Shown in pieces: positions 51,865 to 60,605 of a stretch of 64,000 nt of DNA. Each line of letters opens with the position of its first letter. The stretch's first letter is position 1. Source of the DNA: Nonomuraea africana (lineage in GTDB: Bacteria > Actinomycetota > Actinomycetes > Streptosporangiales > Streptosporangiaceae); assembly GCF_014873535.1 (NCBI RefSeq), contig NZ_JADBEF010000001.1, forward strand, positions 2,108,001 through 2,172,000, given 5' to 3'. The position numbers and the translations under genes are program-made. The notes beneath the pieces are model-generated. The model saw nothing but the letters and a program-made list of their open reading frames with translations, was not told the origin of the DNA and did no database searches.

Positions 51865-52289
51865 CACCCGAGGACGAGCGTCACCTGCGCAGGGCCGTCG
51901 AACTGGCCGCCGCGTCACGAGAGGGCGGCAACCCGCCGTTCGGCTCGCTCCTGGTCGGCCCGGACGGCGACGTGCTCGCCGAAGACCACAACACCTCCAT
52001 CACCGACTCCGACATCACCGCGCACCCCGAACTGAAGCTGGCCAGGTGGGCGGCGCGCGAGCTGGATCCGGGCACGGCGGCGGGCACCACCATGTACACC
52101 AGCTGCCAGCCGTGCGGCATGTGCACGGGCGCGATCGAGCGGTCGGGGCTGGGGCGGGTGGTGTTCGCGCTGTCGAACGAGCAACTCGCCGAGCTCAAGC
52201 CGGGCGGCGGCTTCCCGCAGCCCCTCCTGGAGGGCCCCGCACTGTACGACGTCGCCAGGATCCCGGTGGAGGGCTACTACACCGCTTGA
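51861..52289 (+). CDS. Nucleoside/guanine deaminase-like protein
   Basis: 142 residues, GTG start overlapping the LLM stop. Cytidine/deoxycytidylate deaminase zinc motif: HPELKLARWAARELDP (HxE with the proton-shuttle glutamate in HPE form) and PCGMC in TMYTSCQPCGMCTGAIER. Typical of guanine deaminases or tRNA-specific/nucleoside deaminases; the exact base is not decided. Coupled to the F420 oxidoreductase, so the pair may degrade a purine- or pterin-like compound. Confidence 0.88.
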   Translation: MTPEDERHLRRAVELAAASREGGNPPFGSLLVGPDGDVLAEDHNTSITDSDITAHPELKLARWAARELDPGTAAGTTMYTSCQPCGMCTGAIERSGLGRVVFALSNEQLAELKPGGGFPQPLLEGPALYDVARIPVEGYYTA

Positions 52290-52455
52290 CGGAGGACCCG
52301 GCGCCGATGGTGGTCCGCAACGTCGTCGACACCCCGCGGGCCTCCGGCGGGGGTGTGCCGGTCGAACCCCCGCGGACCTGGAACCGGTGCTTCGACACCT
52401 CGCAGATCGCGTCATCAGCGGCGGTCCGGCTCGCGCCGTACGGGAAACTGGGAGG

Positions 52456-52902
52456 GTGACCACAGAGAACGGCCGACCCCGCCCGCCCGTGACGAGCACC
52501 TCCATCGTCGTGCTGACGCTGGCGCGCCGGATCGAGGTCGAGCTCAACGCGGCTCTCGCGCCTTTGGATCTCACGGTCAGCAGGCTCGGGCTGCTCGGCC
52601 ACATCGCCGGTGTGCCGGGCGTCTCCTTCAGCGACCTGGCGCGGATGTCGGGCATCACGGTGCAGACCGTGCACGCCGCGGTGAAGTCGCTCGTCGGCGC
52701 CGGGCTGGTGCGTGACCACACCGCCCGGGCCGGATCCGCTTCGACGATCGAGCTCACACCGGAGGGCGCCCGCCTGCTCGAGGCGGCGACGCAGGCGGTG
52801 TCCGAGGTGGACGACCGCCTGTTCGGCCCGGACGCGGACCCGATCCAGCGGCAGGTCGCCGAGGCCGTCCGCGCGGCGTTCGCGGGCGAAGCCGCCTCCT
52901 GA
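52456..52902 (+). CDS. MarR family regulator
   Basis: 148 residues from GTG at 52456. Winged helix: LGLLGHIAGVPGVSFSDLAR, MSGITVQTVHAAVKSLVGAG, HTARAGSASTIELTPEGARL. Convergent with the small membrane operon at 52982-53930. No clear operator at its own promoter. It is a candidate owner of the palindromes at 53940-53986, though the distance makes this uncertain. Confidence 0.9.
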   Translation: MTTENGRPRPPVTSTSIVVLTLARRIEVELNAALAPLDLTVSRLGLLGHIAGVPGVSFSDLARMSGITVQTVHAAVKSLVGAGLVRDHTARAGSASTIELTPEGARLLEAATQAVSEVDDRLFGPDADPIQRQVAEAVRAAFAGEAAS

Positions 52903-52981
52903 TCCGGCCGTCTTCACCGGCCGACCGGCCGGTGAACCCGCGAAGGCGCCGCCCTGCGAGGCGACGCGCACGCAGGTGAGG

Positions 52982-53173
52982 TCAGGTCTTCGGCTGGTAG
53001 TCGTCGTAGTCGTGGCCGGGTCGCAGGCCCTGCCGCTCGCCGAGGAAGCGTCCGTAGAGATAGGTCCGCATGCTGTGGTTGAAGATCGCCGGGTCTTCGA
53101 TGCCGCGCGCGAAGCGCATGGCGTTCAGCGCCACGTCGGTGCGGGGAAACGGCAGGTCGCCGTATGCGTCCAT
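52982..53173 (-). pseudogene. Truncated HD-domain (cyanamide-hydratase-like) protein
   Basis: 63 residues from ATG at 53173 (MDAYGDLPFPRTDVALNAMR). FARGIEDPAIFNHSMRTYLY, GRFLGERQGLRPGHDYDD matches the N-terminal fifth of the HD protein family represented intact at 10112; the first metal histidine (FNHS) is present but the HD pair and the rest are missing. The frame ends YQPKT-stop. Start overlaps the DUF3817 stop (TGATG), so it is still co-translated. Confidence 0.7.
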
Positions 53174-53445
53174 CACGTCGACCCGCCAGGGGAATGGGTG
53201 CGCATCTGCCGTAGCGCGAGCAGCCCGCCGATTCCCGGGACGACGGCGCGCCATCTGATGCCGGACGAGGAGGCGGAGGGGGCCAGCAAGGCGGCCATGA
53301 TGACCACGAGGTACGCCGTGCCGTGGACGGGGCCGACGAGCGACGTGATCGCTCTCGTGTGGGTGGTGAGCAGATTGCCCAGCAGGATCACCAGGGAGGC
53401 GGCCTCGATCCCGGCCGCGATGCGAAGTGTGCGCACGCCGATCAC
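53173..53445 (-). CDS. DUF3817 small membrane protein
   Basis: 90 residues from GTG at 53445, overlapping the upstream stop (GTGA). AAGIEAASLVILLGNLLTTH, LVGPVHGTAYLVVIMAALLA, GIRWRAVVPGIGGLLALRQ match DUF3817, a three-helix family of unknown function. Middle gene of a three-gene overlapping unit. Confidence 0.85.
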   Translation of the reverse strand: MIGVRTLRIAAGIEAASLVILLGNLLTTHTRAITSLVGPVHGTAYLVVIMAALLAPSASSSGIRWRAVVPGIGGLLALRQMRTHSPGGST

Positions 53446-53930
53446 GTGTCCGAGCCGGGGCGGACGATCATCAGCACGACGACGATCGCCCACAGCAGGT
53501 TGTAGACGCCGGCGAGCATGCTGAGCGTGCGCAGCCGGGCGCCGTCGCCGGGTTCGGCGAGCGCGTCGCGCTGGCGCGGATAGATCTGCAGGGCCAGCAG
53601 GGCGCCTGCGGCGGCGGTGAGGATCATGGCGAGAGTGATCCAGATCTCGCCCATCCGGTTCTGGGCGAGGGCCAGGGCGATCCCGGCGGCGGGCACGATG
53701 ACACCGAAGACGCTGTAGCCGCGGGTGATGCGGTGGAGCGCGACGGCGACGGCGCGGCTGCGCTCACCCGAAGCCTCCGGCGGCGAGCCGCTGGGCGCAG
53801 TGGCAGGTCCAGCGGCTGGAACGGCTTCGACGGTCGGCGCATAGCGGGGAAACAGGCTTGTCGCGACGGCCGAGCCGCCGACGAACACGATGCTGGCGAG
53901 CACATGCACGGACAGCAGTAGAGCTTCCAC
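53442..53930 (-). CDS. Four-helix membrane protein, CopD-like
   Basis: 162 residues, GTG start. Helices: LLSVHVLASIVFVGGSAVAT (SVH histidine), a Pro/Ala-rich loop, YSVFGVIVPAAGIALALAQN, IWITLAMILTAAAGALLALQ, AGVYNLLWAIVVVLMIVRPG. The first helix with SVHxLAxxxFVGG resembles CopD/DUF2269-type heme- or copper-related membrane proteins. Function unknown. Two palindromes lie 10-56 nt upstream. Confidence 0.72.
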   Translation of the reverse strand: MEALLLSVHVLASIVFVGGSAVATSLFPRYAPTVEAVPAAGPATAPSGSPPEASGERSRAVAVALHRITRGYSVFGVIVPAAGIALALAQNRMGEIWITLAMILTAAAGALLALQIYPRQRDALAEPGDGARLRTLSMLAGVYNLLWAIVVVLMIVRPGSDT

Positions 53931-53939
53931 GGGTTCTCC

Positions 53940-53986
53940 CTTCAGGCTGCCTGAAGCCTAGCAGGTAAGCTTCAGGCTTCCTGAAG
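53940..53986 (-). promoter_or_regulatory. Twin palindromic operators
   Basis: CTTCAGGCTGCCTGAAG (53940-53956, perfect) and CTTCAGGCTTCCTGAAG (53970-53986, one pair mismatched), centres 30 bp apart, starting 10 nt before the membrane-protein GTG. Arms suit a TetR-, MarR- or PadR-type dimer. The nearest regulators are a MarR and a TetR several genes away. Confidence 0.8.
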
Positions 53987-54044
53987 GCCCCTGTCGGACG
54001 GCGTCGCCTTCAAGGAGGGCGCAGGGAGAGCCGGGCCGCACGCC

Positions 54045-54102
54045 TCACGGCAACAGAACGATCTTCCCCACGAAGCGCCCGGCGTCGGCCCCGTGACCGC
54101 AC
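54045..54102 (-). pseudogene. C-terminal remnant of an oxidoreductase
   Basis: Minus frame reads GRFVGKIVLLP-stop, the closing strand of zinc-free medium-chain dehydrogenases (compare RVQGKVVLTVG in the intact gene at 19034). Nothing upstream continues it. Confidence 0.4.
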
Positions 54103-54130
54103 GTGACCGGCCGCCGCCGGGAGGGGTGTG

Positions 54131-55510
54131 TCACGCCGGGTGGCCGATGCCGGGCAGGGCCGCTTCCAGGGCGGCGGCGAGCTCGAAGACCGTCACGTCG
54201 TCGTACGTGCGGCCGACCACCTGCACCCCCGTCGGCACGCCGTTGGCCGCCAGCCCGGACGGCACCGACAGGACCGGGCAGCGGCTGGCGATGTTGAAGG
54301 GGATCGTCATCACGCCCAGCATGTAGTGGCCGAGCTCGCCGTTGATCGCCAGCGGTCCGCCGTCGTGCTCGGCGGGGAAGGCGGGCACGGCCGTGGTCGG
54401 GCAGAGCAGCGCGTCGTAGTCCTCGAGCAGCTCGCCCAGCGGCCGGTAGATCTCGCCCTCCAGCTCCAGCCCCTGGTAGAAGCCGAGCTCCGAGCGCGTC
54501 ATGGCGAACTCGCGCGCGTAGTCGGTCAGCAGGTCCGCGTGCTCGGCGGCGAGGTGGCCGATCCCGGCGCCGAAGATCCCGGCGAAGTGGGCGTCGGCCG
54601 CGGCCATGATCTGCTTCCTGGTCCAGGGCAGCTCGACCTCCTCCACGATCGCCCCCGCCGCGCGCAGCGCCTGCGCGGCGGCGAGCGTGCCCGTCACGAC
54701 GTCCGGCTCCACCAGGTAGTCGCCGAGCGTCAGGGACAGCGCGACACGGAGTCCGCGCACGTCGCCGGTGAGCCGCGGCAGCTCCAGCTTGGGCCGGAGG
54801 GAGACGACGTCCCACGGGTGCGGCCCGGCGATGACGTTCTGCAGCAGGGCGACGTCGCCGACGGTGCGGGCCATGGGACCGTCGTGGCAGTACTGGTCGA
54901 GGTTGAACGGCGGCAGCGCGGGCACCCGGCCGAAGGGCGGCTTGAACCCGACCACCCCGCAGAACGACGCGGGGATGCGGATGGAGCCGCCGATGTCGGA
55001 GCCCGTGGCGAGAAGGGAGGTCCCGGCGGCCAGCGAAGCGCCGGAGCCGCCCGACGACCCGCCCGGCGAGTAGTCGAGATTCCACGGGTTGCGCGTCACG
55101 CCCCAGAGCCTGCTGTGCGTGAAGGCGGCGCAGCTGAACTCGGGGGTGGCGGTGCGGGCGTGCACGATGCCACCGGCCGCCACGATCCGGGTGACCACCG
55201 GATGGGTCACCGTCGCGATGGTGCCCTTGAACAGCAGCGAGCCCTCCTCGTGGGTACGGCCCTCGATCGGCTGCTCCTCCTTGACCGCGACGGGGATGCC
55301 CTCGAGGGGCCTCGCGGTCCCGTTGCGGAAGGCGCTCTCGGCCCGCCTGGCCTGCTCCATCGCCGAGTCGTACAGGCGCTCGGTGAAGGCGTTGATCCGT
55401 GGTTCCACCTCCTCGGCGCGGTCGATCACGGCGGTCAGCAACTCCACGGGCGACAGCTCGCGGCGAGACATGAGCGCGTGGGCCTCGGTGGCCGACAGGT
55501 AAGCCAGCAT
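54131..55510 (-). CDS. Amidase signature family enzyme
   Basis: 459 residues. Catalytic triad by spacing: K77 in GIPVAVKEEQP, cis-Ser S152 in YSPGGSSGGSGASL, nucleophile S176 in GSDIGGSIRIP (distances 75 and 24 as in known amidases). Hydrolyses an amide bond; related enzymes act on short acyl amides, peptides or cyclic imides. Last gene of the ABC/amidohydrolase cassette (16 nt after the ATPase gene). Confidence 0.95.
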   Translation of the reverse strand: MLAYLSATEAHALMSRRELSPVELLTAVIDRAEEVEPRINAFTERLYDSAMEQARRAESAFRNGTARPLEGIPVAVKEEQPIEGRTHEEGSLLFKGTIATVTHPVVTRIVAAGGIVHARTATPEFSCAAFTHSRLWGVTRNPWNLDYSPGGSSGGSGASLAAGTSLLATGSDIGGSIRIPASFCGVVGFKPPFGRVPALPPFNLDQYCHDGPMARTVGDVALLQNVIAGPHPWDVVSLRPKLELPRLTGDVRGLRVALSLTLGDYLVEPDVVTGTLAAAQALRAAGAIVEEVELPWTRKQIMAAADAHFAGIFGAGIGHLAAEHADLLTDYAREFAMTRSELGFYQGLELEGEIYRPLGELLEDYDALLCPTTAVPAFPAEHDGGPLAINGELGHYMLGVMTIPFNIASRCPVLSVPSGLAANGVPTGVQVVGRTYDDVTVFELAAALEAALPGIGHPA

Positions 55511-55526
55511 TTCGCGGAGTGTCCTC

Positions 55527-56270
55527 TCAGAAGGGGCGGCGCGGCACGGAGTCGAGCAGGAGCCGGGTGTAGTCGTGCGCGGGCGCGGTCAGCACGCGCG
55601 CGGTCGGGCCCGACTCGACGATCCGGCCGCGCCGCATGACCGCCACGTGGTCGGTGACGCAGCCGACCACGGCCAGGTCGTGGGTGATGAACAGGTAGGA
55701 GACGCCGCTGGCCGCGCGGATCTCGGCGAGCAGGCCCAGGATCTGCGCCTGCACGGAGACGTCGAGCGCGGCCACGGCCTCGTCGAGCACCAGGACCCTG
55801 GGCCTGACCGCCAGCGCCCTGGCAATGGCGACGCGTTGCCGCTGCCCGCCCGACAGCTCCCTGGGCAGCGCCCCCGCCTCCCGCGGCCCGAGACCGACCT
55901 GGTCGAGCAGCTCCGTCACCCTGGACGCGTGCGGCTCGCCGGGAAAGTGCAGCCGCAGGACCTCGGTCAGGGACTCCCGTACGGCGAGGCGGGGGTCGAG
56001 CGAGCCGAACGGGTCCTGGAAGACGATCTGGATCAGCCGGGCCCTGGCCCTGCGGTCGAGCACGGCCAGCGGCCTGCCGGCCACGAGCACCGTGCCTGCG
56101 TCGGGCCGCTCCAGGCCGAGCAGCAGCCTGGCCGTGGTGGTCTTGCCCGAGCCCGACTCCCCGACCAGGCCGAGCGAGCCGCCCGCCGCCAGGTCGAAGG
56201 AGACGTCGTCCACCGCGGTCGCCGTGCCGTATCGCTTGCGCAGGCCACGCACCTCGAGGTCATTGCTCAT
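55527..56270 (-). CDS. ABC transporter ATPase, DppF/OppF-type
   Basis: 247 residues: Walker A GESGSGKTTTARLLLGL, signature LSGGQRQRVAIARALA, Walker B LVLDEAVAALDVS (D/E plus DEAVAAL, where most have DEPTSAL), TVSLLQIVFQDPFGSLDPRL. The missing C-terminal oligopeptide extension is short, as in the F subunit. Start overlaps the D-subunit stop (ATGA). Confidence 0.93.
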   Translation of the reverse strand: MSNDLEVRGLRKRYGTATAVDDVSFDLAAGGSLGLVGESGSGKTTTARLLLGLERPDAGTVLVAGRPLAVLDRRARARLIQIVFQDPFGSLDPRLAVRESLTEVLRLHFPGEPHASRVTELLDQVGLGPREAGALPRELSGGQRQRVAIARALAVRPRVLVLDEAVAALDVSVQAQILGLLAEIRAASGVSYLFITHDLAVVGCVTDHVAVMRRGRIVESGPTARVLTAPAHDYTRLLLDSVPRRPF

Positions 56271-57193
56271 GATCCCGCCTTGACGCAGGCCACGCCGTCC
56301 GCCAGGGACGGGGCGGCAGCCGTACAGGACTCCGTGACGTGCGCGCAGCGCGGCGCGAACGGGCAGCCGGGCAGCGCGGTCAGCAGGTCGGGCGGGCGTC
56401 CGGGGATGGCGGGCGGCAGGGCGCCCAGGTCGGAGACGCGCGGGGTGGCGGCGAGCAGGCCGGAGGTGTAGGGGTGACGCGGGTCGGCGAACAGCCGTCG
56501 CGTCGGCCCGGTCTCCATGATCCGCCCCGCGTACATCACGTAGACGCGGTCGCAGATCATCGCCGCCAGCTCCAGGTCGTGGGTGATGAAGAGCATCCCG
56601 GCCGCGGTCCTGGCACGCAGGTCGCGCAGCAACCGGATGATCTCGGCCTGCGTGGTCACGTCCAGCGCGGTGGTCGGCTCGTCGGCCAGCACCAGCCTGG
56701 GCTCTCCGGCCAGGGCCGCGGCGATCACCACGCGCTGCAGCATGCCGCCGGACAGCTCGTGCGGGTGCTGGCGTACGTGCCGCTCCGGCTCGGGCAGGCC
56801 GACCAGGCCCAGCAGCTCGACGGCCCTGGCCCGGGCCGCCCTGGCGCCGAGCTCCTCGCGGAGGATCTCGGTGAGGAAGTCGCCGATCCGCCGGAAGGGG
56901 CTGATCGCCGCGCGCGGATCCTGGTAGATCATCGCGGCGCCGTGGGTCCGGTGGCGGCGCAGCGCGGCAGGCGACATGCGCAGCACGTCCGCGCCGTCCA
57001 TCAGGATCCGCCCGGCCGTGAGCGCGGCGGCGGGCAGCAGGCCGAGCACGGCCCGGGCGGTCAGGGACTTGCCCGATCCTGACTCCCCGACCAGGCCGAC
57101 GGTCTCGTTCTCCGCCACGGTGAGCGAGATGCCGTCGATGGCCGGTCGTGCGGTGTGCGGGAGCCGTACCGACAGCTCGTCGATCTCCAGCAC
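56267..57193 (-). CDS. ABC transporter ATPase, DppD/OppD-type
   Basis: 308 residues from GTG at 57193 with AGGAGG five bases upstream. Walker A GESGSGKSLTARAVLGL, signature LSGGMLQRVVIAAALA, Walker B LVLADEPTTALDVT; oligopeptide-type C-terminal domain with the iron-sulfur-like cysteines LPGCPFAPRCAHVTESCTAA. Begins 2 nt after the permease stop. Confidence 0.93.
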   Translation of the reverse strand: MLEIDELSVRLPHTARPAIDGISLTVAENETVGLVGESGSGKSLTARAVLGLLPAAALTAGRILMDGADVLRMSPAALRRHRTHGAAMIYQDPRAAISPFRRIGDFLTEILREELGARAARARAVELLGLVGLPEPERHVRQHPHELSGGMLQRVVIAAALAGEPRLVLADEPTTALDVTTQAEIIRLLRDLRARTAAGMLFITHDLELAAMICDRVYVMYAGRIMETGPTRRLFADPRHPYTSGLLAATPRVSDLGALPPAIPGRPPDLLTALPGCPFAPRCAHVTESCTAAAPSLADGVACVKAGS

Positions 57194-57195
57194 GG

Positions 57196-58035
57196 TCACC
57201 TCCTGGAGACCCGGTCGGCGAGGCTCTCGCCGACGATGTTGAAGGCGATCACGCTGATCACGATGGCCAGGCCGGGGACGAGGATGGGGCCGAGGGCGCC
57301 CTGCAGCACGGCGGTCTGCCCTTCGTTGATCATCGCTCCCCAGTCGGCGGCCGGCGGCTGCACGCCCAGGCCGAGGAAGGCCAGTCCGGCCAGGTCGAGC
57401 AGGGCGTAGCCGAAGTTGATCGTGGACTGGGCGAGGATCACCGGCGCGATGTTCGGCAGCAGGTGGCGCAGGCAGACGGCCAGGCCGCCGAAGCCGAGGG
57501 CCCGGTAGGCGGCCAGGTAGGGACGGCCCAGCTCGGCTCTGGCCACGCCGCGGACCAGGCGGCCGACGAACGGGGTGTAGGCGACGGCAAGGGTGATCAC
57601 GGGTCCGGTCTGGCCGGGGCCGTACATCGCGACCACCAGGATCGCCAGCAGCAGGCCGGGGAAGGCGAAGATCAACTCCATCGATCTCGACAGCGCGGCG
57701 TCCACCCAGCCGCCGTGCCACGCGGCCGTCAGCCCGACCACCACGCCGAGCAGCGTGGAGATGGCCACGACGCCCAGCGGGCCGAGCAGTCCCGTCCGGG
57801 CTCCGTAGATCACCCGGGAGAGCAGGTCGCGGCCCGAGGCGTCGGCCCCGAGCGGGTGGTCGCCGCCCGGTCCCGCCAGCGCGGCGGACAGGTCGACGGC
57901 GTCGGGATCGGCGGGGGCGATGAGCGGGGCGAGCAGCGCGGCGAGGACGAGCAGCGCGATGACGACGAGCGCGGCCGTACGGAGCCCGTCGCCCTTGAGC
58001 CTGCGCAGTCCCGGTCTGACGACGAGGGTCTCCAT
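57196..58035 (-). CDS. ABC transporter permease, DppC/OppC-type
   Basis: 279 residues from ATG at 58035 (METLVVRPGLRRLKGDGLRT), overlapping the upstream stop. Six-helix BPD_transp_1 domain with the EAA-type loop RALGFGGLAVCLRHLLPNIA and FAFPGLLLAILVVAMYGPGQ. Its N-terminal OppC-type segment (HPLGADASGRDLLSRVIYGA) is intact. Confidence 0.93.
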   Translation of the reverse strand: METLVVRPGLRRLKGDGLRTAALVVIALLVLAALLAPLIAPADPDAVDLSAALAGPGGDHPLGADASGRDLLSRVIYGARTGLLGPLGVVAISTLLGVVVGLTAAWHGGWVDAALSRSMELIFAFPGLLLAILVVAMYGPGQTGPVITLAVAYTPFVGRLVRGVARAELGRPYLAAYRALGFGGLAVCLRHLLPNIAPVILAQSTINFGYALLDLAGLAFLGLGVQPPAADWGAMINEGQTAVLQGALGPILVPGLAIVISVIAFNIVGESLADRVSRR

Positions 58036-58967
58036 CAACGCCTCACTCGGGGGTCGGCCAGCGGCGCGATGAGGTCCACGACGATGTTGGCGAGCACGAA
58101 CACGGCAACGGTCAGCAGGGTCAGCGCCTGCACGACGGGGAAGTCCTTGACCGTCACCGAGTACTGCAGCAGCTGGCCCAGTCCGTTGACCCCGAAGGCC
58201 GTCTCCACCAGCACGGTGGAGATCAGCAGGCCGGGCACCAGCAGGCCGCCGTAGGTCAGGGTCACGGTCATGGCGCCGCGCAGCACGTGCCTGCGCACGA
58301 TGGTGCGCTCCGGCACGCCCCGGCCTCGGGCGACCGTGACGTACTCCTGGCCCAGCTGGTCGATCATCGCCGTGCGCGACACCCTGGCCAGCACCCCGGT
58401 GAAGGTGAGCGCCAGGGCCACGGCGGGCAGCGCGAGGTGGTGCAGCCGGTCGGCCACGCCCTCGCCCGCGCCGATGGAGGGAAACCAGCCGAGGTTCACG
58501 GAGAACACCGCGATGAGCACGAACCCCAGGACGAAGGACGGGGTGGCGACCGCGACCGAGCTGCCCACGAGCACCGCCTTGTCGACCGCTCCCGGCCTGG
58601 TCGCGCTCCACACGCCGAACGCCAGGCCGGCGACGATCGTGAGGACGAAGGCCATGCCGATGAGGGTGAGCGTGATCGGCACGCGGGCGGCGATCAGCCC
58701 GCCGACGTCGGTGCGGAACTGCACGGAGCGGCCGAAGTCGCCGGTGAGCACGCCCCCGATCCAGTGCAGGTACTGCACGGGGAACGGGTCGTCGAGCCGG
58801 TACTGGGCGCGGATCGCGGCGATCGCCTCGGGTGTGGCCGAGCGCCCGCTGAGCAGGAAGCTGGCCGGATCGCCGGGGGCGAGCTGGAGGGCGGAGAACA
58901 CCAGGAACGACGCCGCCCCCAGGATTCCCGCCATCCCGGCCAGCCGCCGCAGCAGGAACCGGGCCAT
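58035..58967 (-). CDS. ABC transporter permease, DppB/OppB-type
   Basis: 310 residues; ATG overlaps the binding-protein stop (TGATG). N-terminal MARFLLRRLAGMAGILGAAS and LQLAPGDPASFLLSGRSATP, EAA loop ARGRGVPERTIVRRHVLRGA, and VLVETAFGVNGLGQLLQYSV, all typical of DppB. Confidence 0.93.
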   Translation of the reverse strand: MARFLLRRLAGMAGILGAASFLVFSALQLAPGDPASFLLSGRSATPEAIAAIRAQYRLDDPFPVQYLHWIGGVLTGDFGRSVQFRTDVGGLIAARVPITLTLIGMAFVLTIVAGLAFGVWSATRPGAVDKAVLVGSSVAVATPSFVLGFVLIAVFSVNLGWFPSIGAGEGVADRLHHLALPAVALALTFTGVLARVSRTAMIDQLGQEYVTVARGRGVPERTIVRRHVLRGAMTVTLTYGGLLVPGLLISTVLVETAFGVNGLGQLLQYSVTVKDFPVVQALTLLTVAVFVLANIVVDLIAPLADPRVRR

Positions 58968-60571
58968 CAGCCCGCCGCCCCGACGTCGGCCGCCCACGGG
59001 TAGTAGAGGTAGGAGATGCTGGTGGGCGCGCCGGTGATGCGCTTGCCGAGGAACATCACGTTGTCGAGGTCGGCCAGCGGGATCCAGGGCAGCTGGGTGG
59101 CCGCCGTCTCCTGGAGCCTCGCGGTCAGCCGCGCCCGCTCGGCCCTGTCGTGCTCGGCGCGGGCCTCGGCCACGAGCTTGTCGTAGGCGGGGTCGGAGAA
59201 GCCGCCGTAGTTCTCGAACTGGCTCGACTCGAACAGGCCGTAGAGCTCCAGCGGGTCGGTGGCCGACAGATACCACAGGGTCGGGAACAGGTCGATGCCC
59301 TTGCGCGCCTCGGGGTCGGAGAACAGCGCGGTGTAGGCGTCGGGCGCGATGGTCCGCACCTCGGCGACCAGGCCGATCTCCTTGGCCGCGGCCTGCACGG
59401 CGTTGGAGATCACCGGGAACTCGGGCGCCGCGTTGGAGGTGGCGATCACGATCTTCCGGCCCGCCGCTCCCGCCTCGGCGATGAGCTTCCTGGCCGCCGC
59501 CACGTCCCGCTTCACCGGGGGAGCGGCCGGCCGCGCCTCGGGGACGTTGCGCCACGCCTCGACGGGAGCGGGCACCGTCGTGGGCTTGCTGTACTCGCCG
59601 AGCGCCGCCTTGACCAGGCCGTCCCTGTCGATGGCGAGGGAGAGCGCCTGCCGTACCCTGACGTCGGAGAGCGGGCCGCGGCGCAGGTCGGCCACGATCA
59701 GGTCGGCGGTGGTCAGGTTGGGGCCGCCGTAGACGGTGCCCGCGCCGGAGGCGCGCAGGCGGGCGATGGAGCTCGCGGGGATCAGGTAGCCGCCGTCCGC
59801 CTCACCGGTCACCAGGGCGTTCGTGCGGGCCGCGGCGTCGGGGACGAAGGCGAAGGTGACCTTGCCCGCCTTGGCCTTGGCTCCCCAGTAGCCGTCGAAG
59901 CGGTCCAGCCGGATCGACTGACCCTTGGTCCAGGTGCCGAGCTTGAACGGGCCCGTGCAGTCCAGCCCGCCGTCCGCGGTGCCGAACGCCTTGCCCATGG
60001 CCTTGATCGAGGCCGCGCTGGCCACGGTGCCGGGCGAGGCGCCCATCTCCAGGTTGAACAGCGCGTCCGGCTGCTTGAAGGCGACCGTCACCTCCATCGG
60101 CCCGGTCTTGGTGATCGACTCGACGTTGCGGAAGGTGGAGATCCAGTACGAGCCGACCTGCTCGTCGAGGTGCCTGTTGAGGCTGGCCACCACGTCGTCG
60201 GCGGTCATCTCCGCGCCGCTGTGGAAGCGCACGCCCTTGCGGATCGTGTAGACGAGGGTCCTGGGATCGGGCCGGTCGACCTTCTCCGCCAGACCGGGCG
60301 CCTCCTTCAGGTCCGGCGTCCACCGCATGAGGCTCTCGCAGACGTTGGAGAGCACCATGTTCTGCGGGTAGTCGAAGGCGTGGACGTAGTCGAGCGTCGG
60401 GGGCTCGGCATAGGAGACCCAGGTGAAGCCGTCGATGTCGCCCTTGGGCTCGGGGGTGTCCGCGCTCAGGCCCGCGCTCTGCGCGGGCGCCGCGCTCCTG
60501 CCGCCACCGCCGCCGCACGCGGCCACGCCCAGGGCCAGGACGGCTGTCGCCGCCAGCAGTCGTTTGCTCAT
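58967..60571 (-). CDS. ABC transporter substrate-binding lipoprotein, peptide/nickel class
   Basis: 534 residues. Lipobox GVAAC near residue 19, so a lipoprotein. SBP_bac_5 domain: TLVYTIRKGVRFHSGAEMTA, DDVVASLNRHLD, SLAIDRDGLVKAALGEYSKP. The family binds oligopeptides, nickel chelates and diverse amides. Given an amidase and an amidohydrolase in the operon, an amide or N-acyl compound is a likely ligand (inference). 34 nt after the amidohydrolase gene. Confidence 0.94.
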   Translation of the reverse strand: MSKRLLAATAVLALGVAACGGGGGRSAAPAQSAGLSADTPEPKGDIDGFTWVSYAEPPTLDYVHAFDYPQNMVLSNVCESLMRWTPDLKEAPGLAEKVDRPDPRTLVYTIRKGVRFHSGAEMTADDVVASLNRHLDEQVGSYWISTFRNVESITKTGPMEVTVAFKQPDALFNLEMGASPGTVASAASIKAMGKAFGTADGGLDCTGPFKLGTWTKGQSIRLDRFDGYWGAKAKAGKVTFAFVPDAAARTNALVTGEADGGYLIPASSIARLRASGAGTVYGGPNLTTADLIVADLRRGPLSDVRVRQALSLAIDRDGLVKAALGEYSKPTTVPAPVEAWRNVPEARPAAPPVKRDVAAARKLIAEAGAAGRKIVIATSNAAPEFPVISNAVQAAAKEIGLVAEVRTIAPDAYTALFSDPEARKGIDLFPTLWYLSATDPLELYGLFESSQFENYGGFSDPAYDKLVAEARAEHDRAERARLTARLQETAATQLPWIPLADLDNVMFLGKRITGAPTSISYLYYPWAADVGAAG

Positions 60572-60605
60572 GTGTCGCGCCTTTCGGGGGCTTCCGGGGG
60601 ATGTA

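Noticed and set aside
52351..52385. GGTCGAACCCCCG resembling a tRNA T-loop
   Set aside because: No acceptor, D or anticodon stem can be drawn around it.
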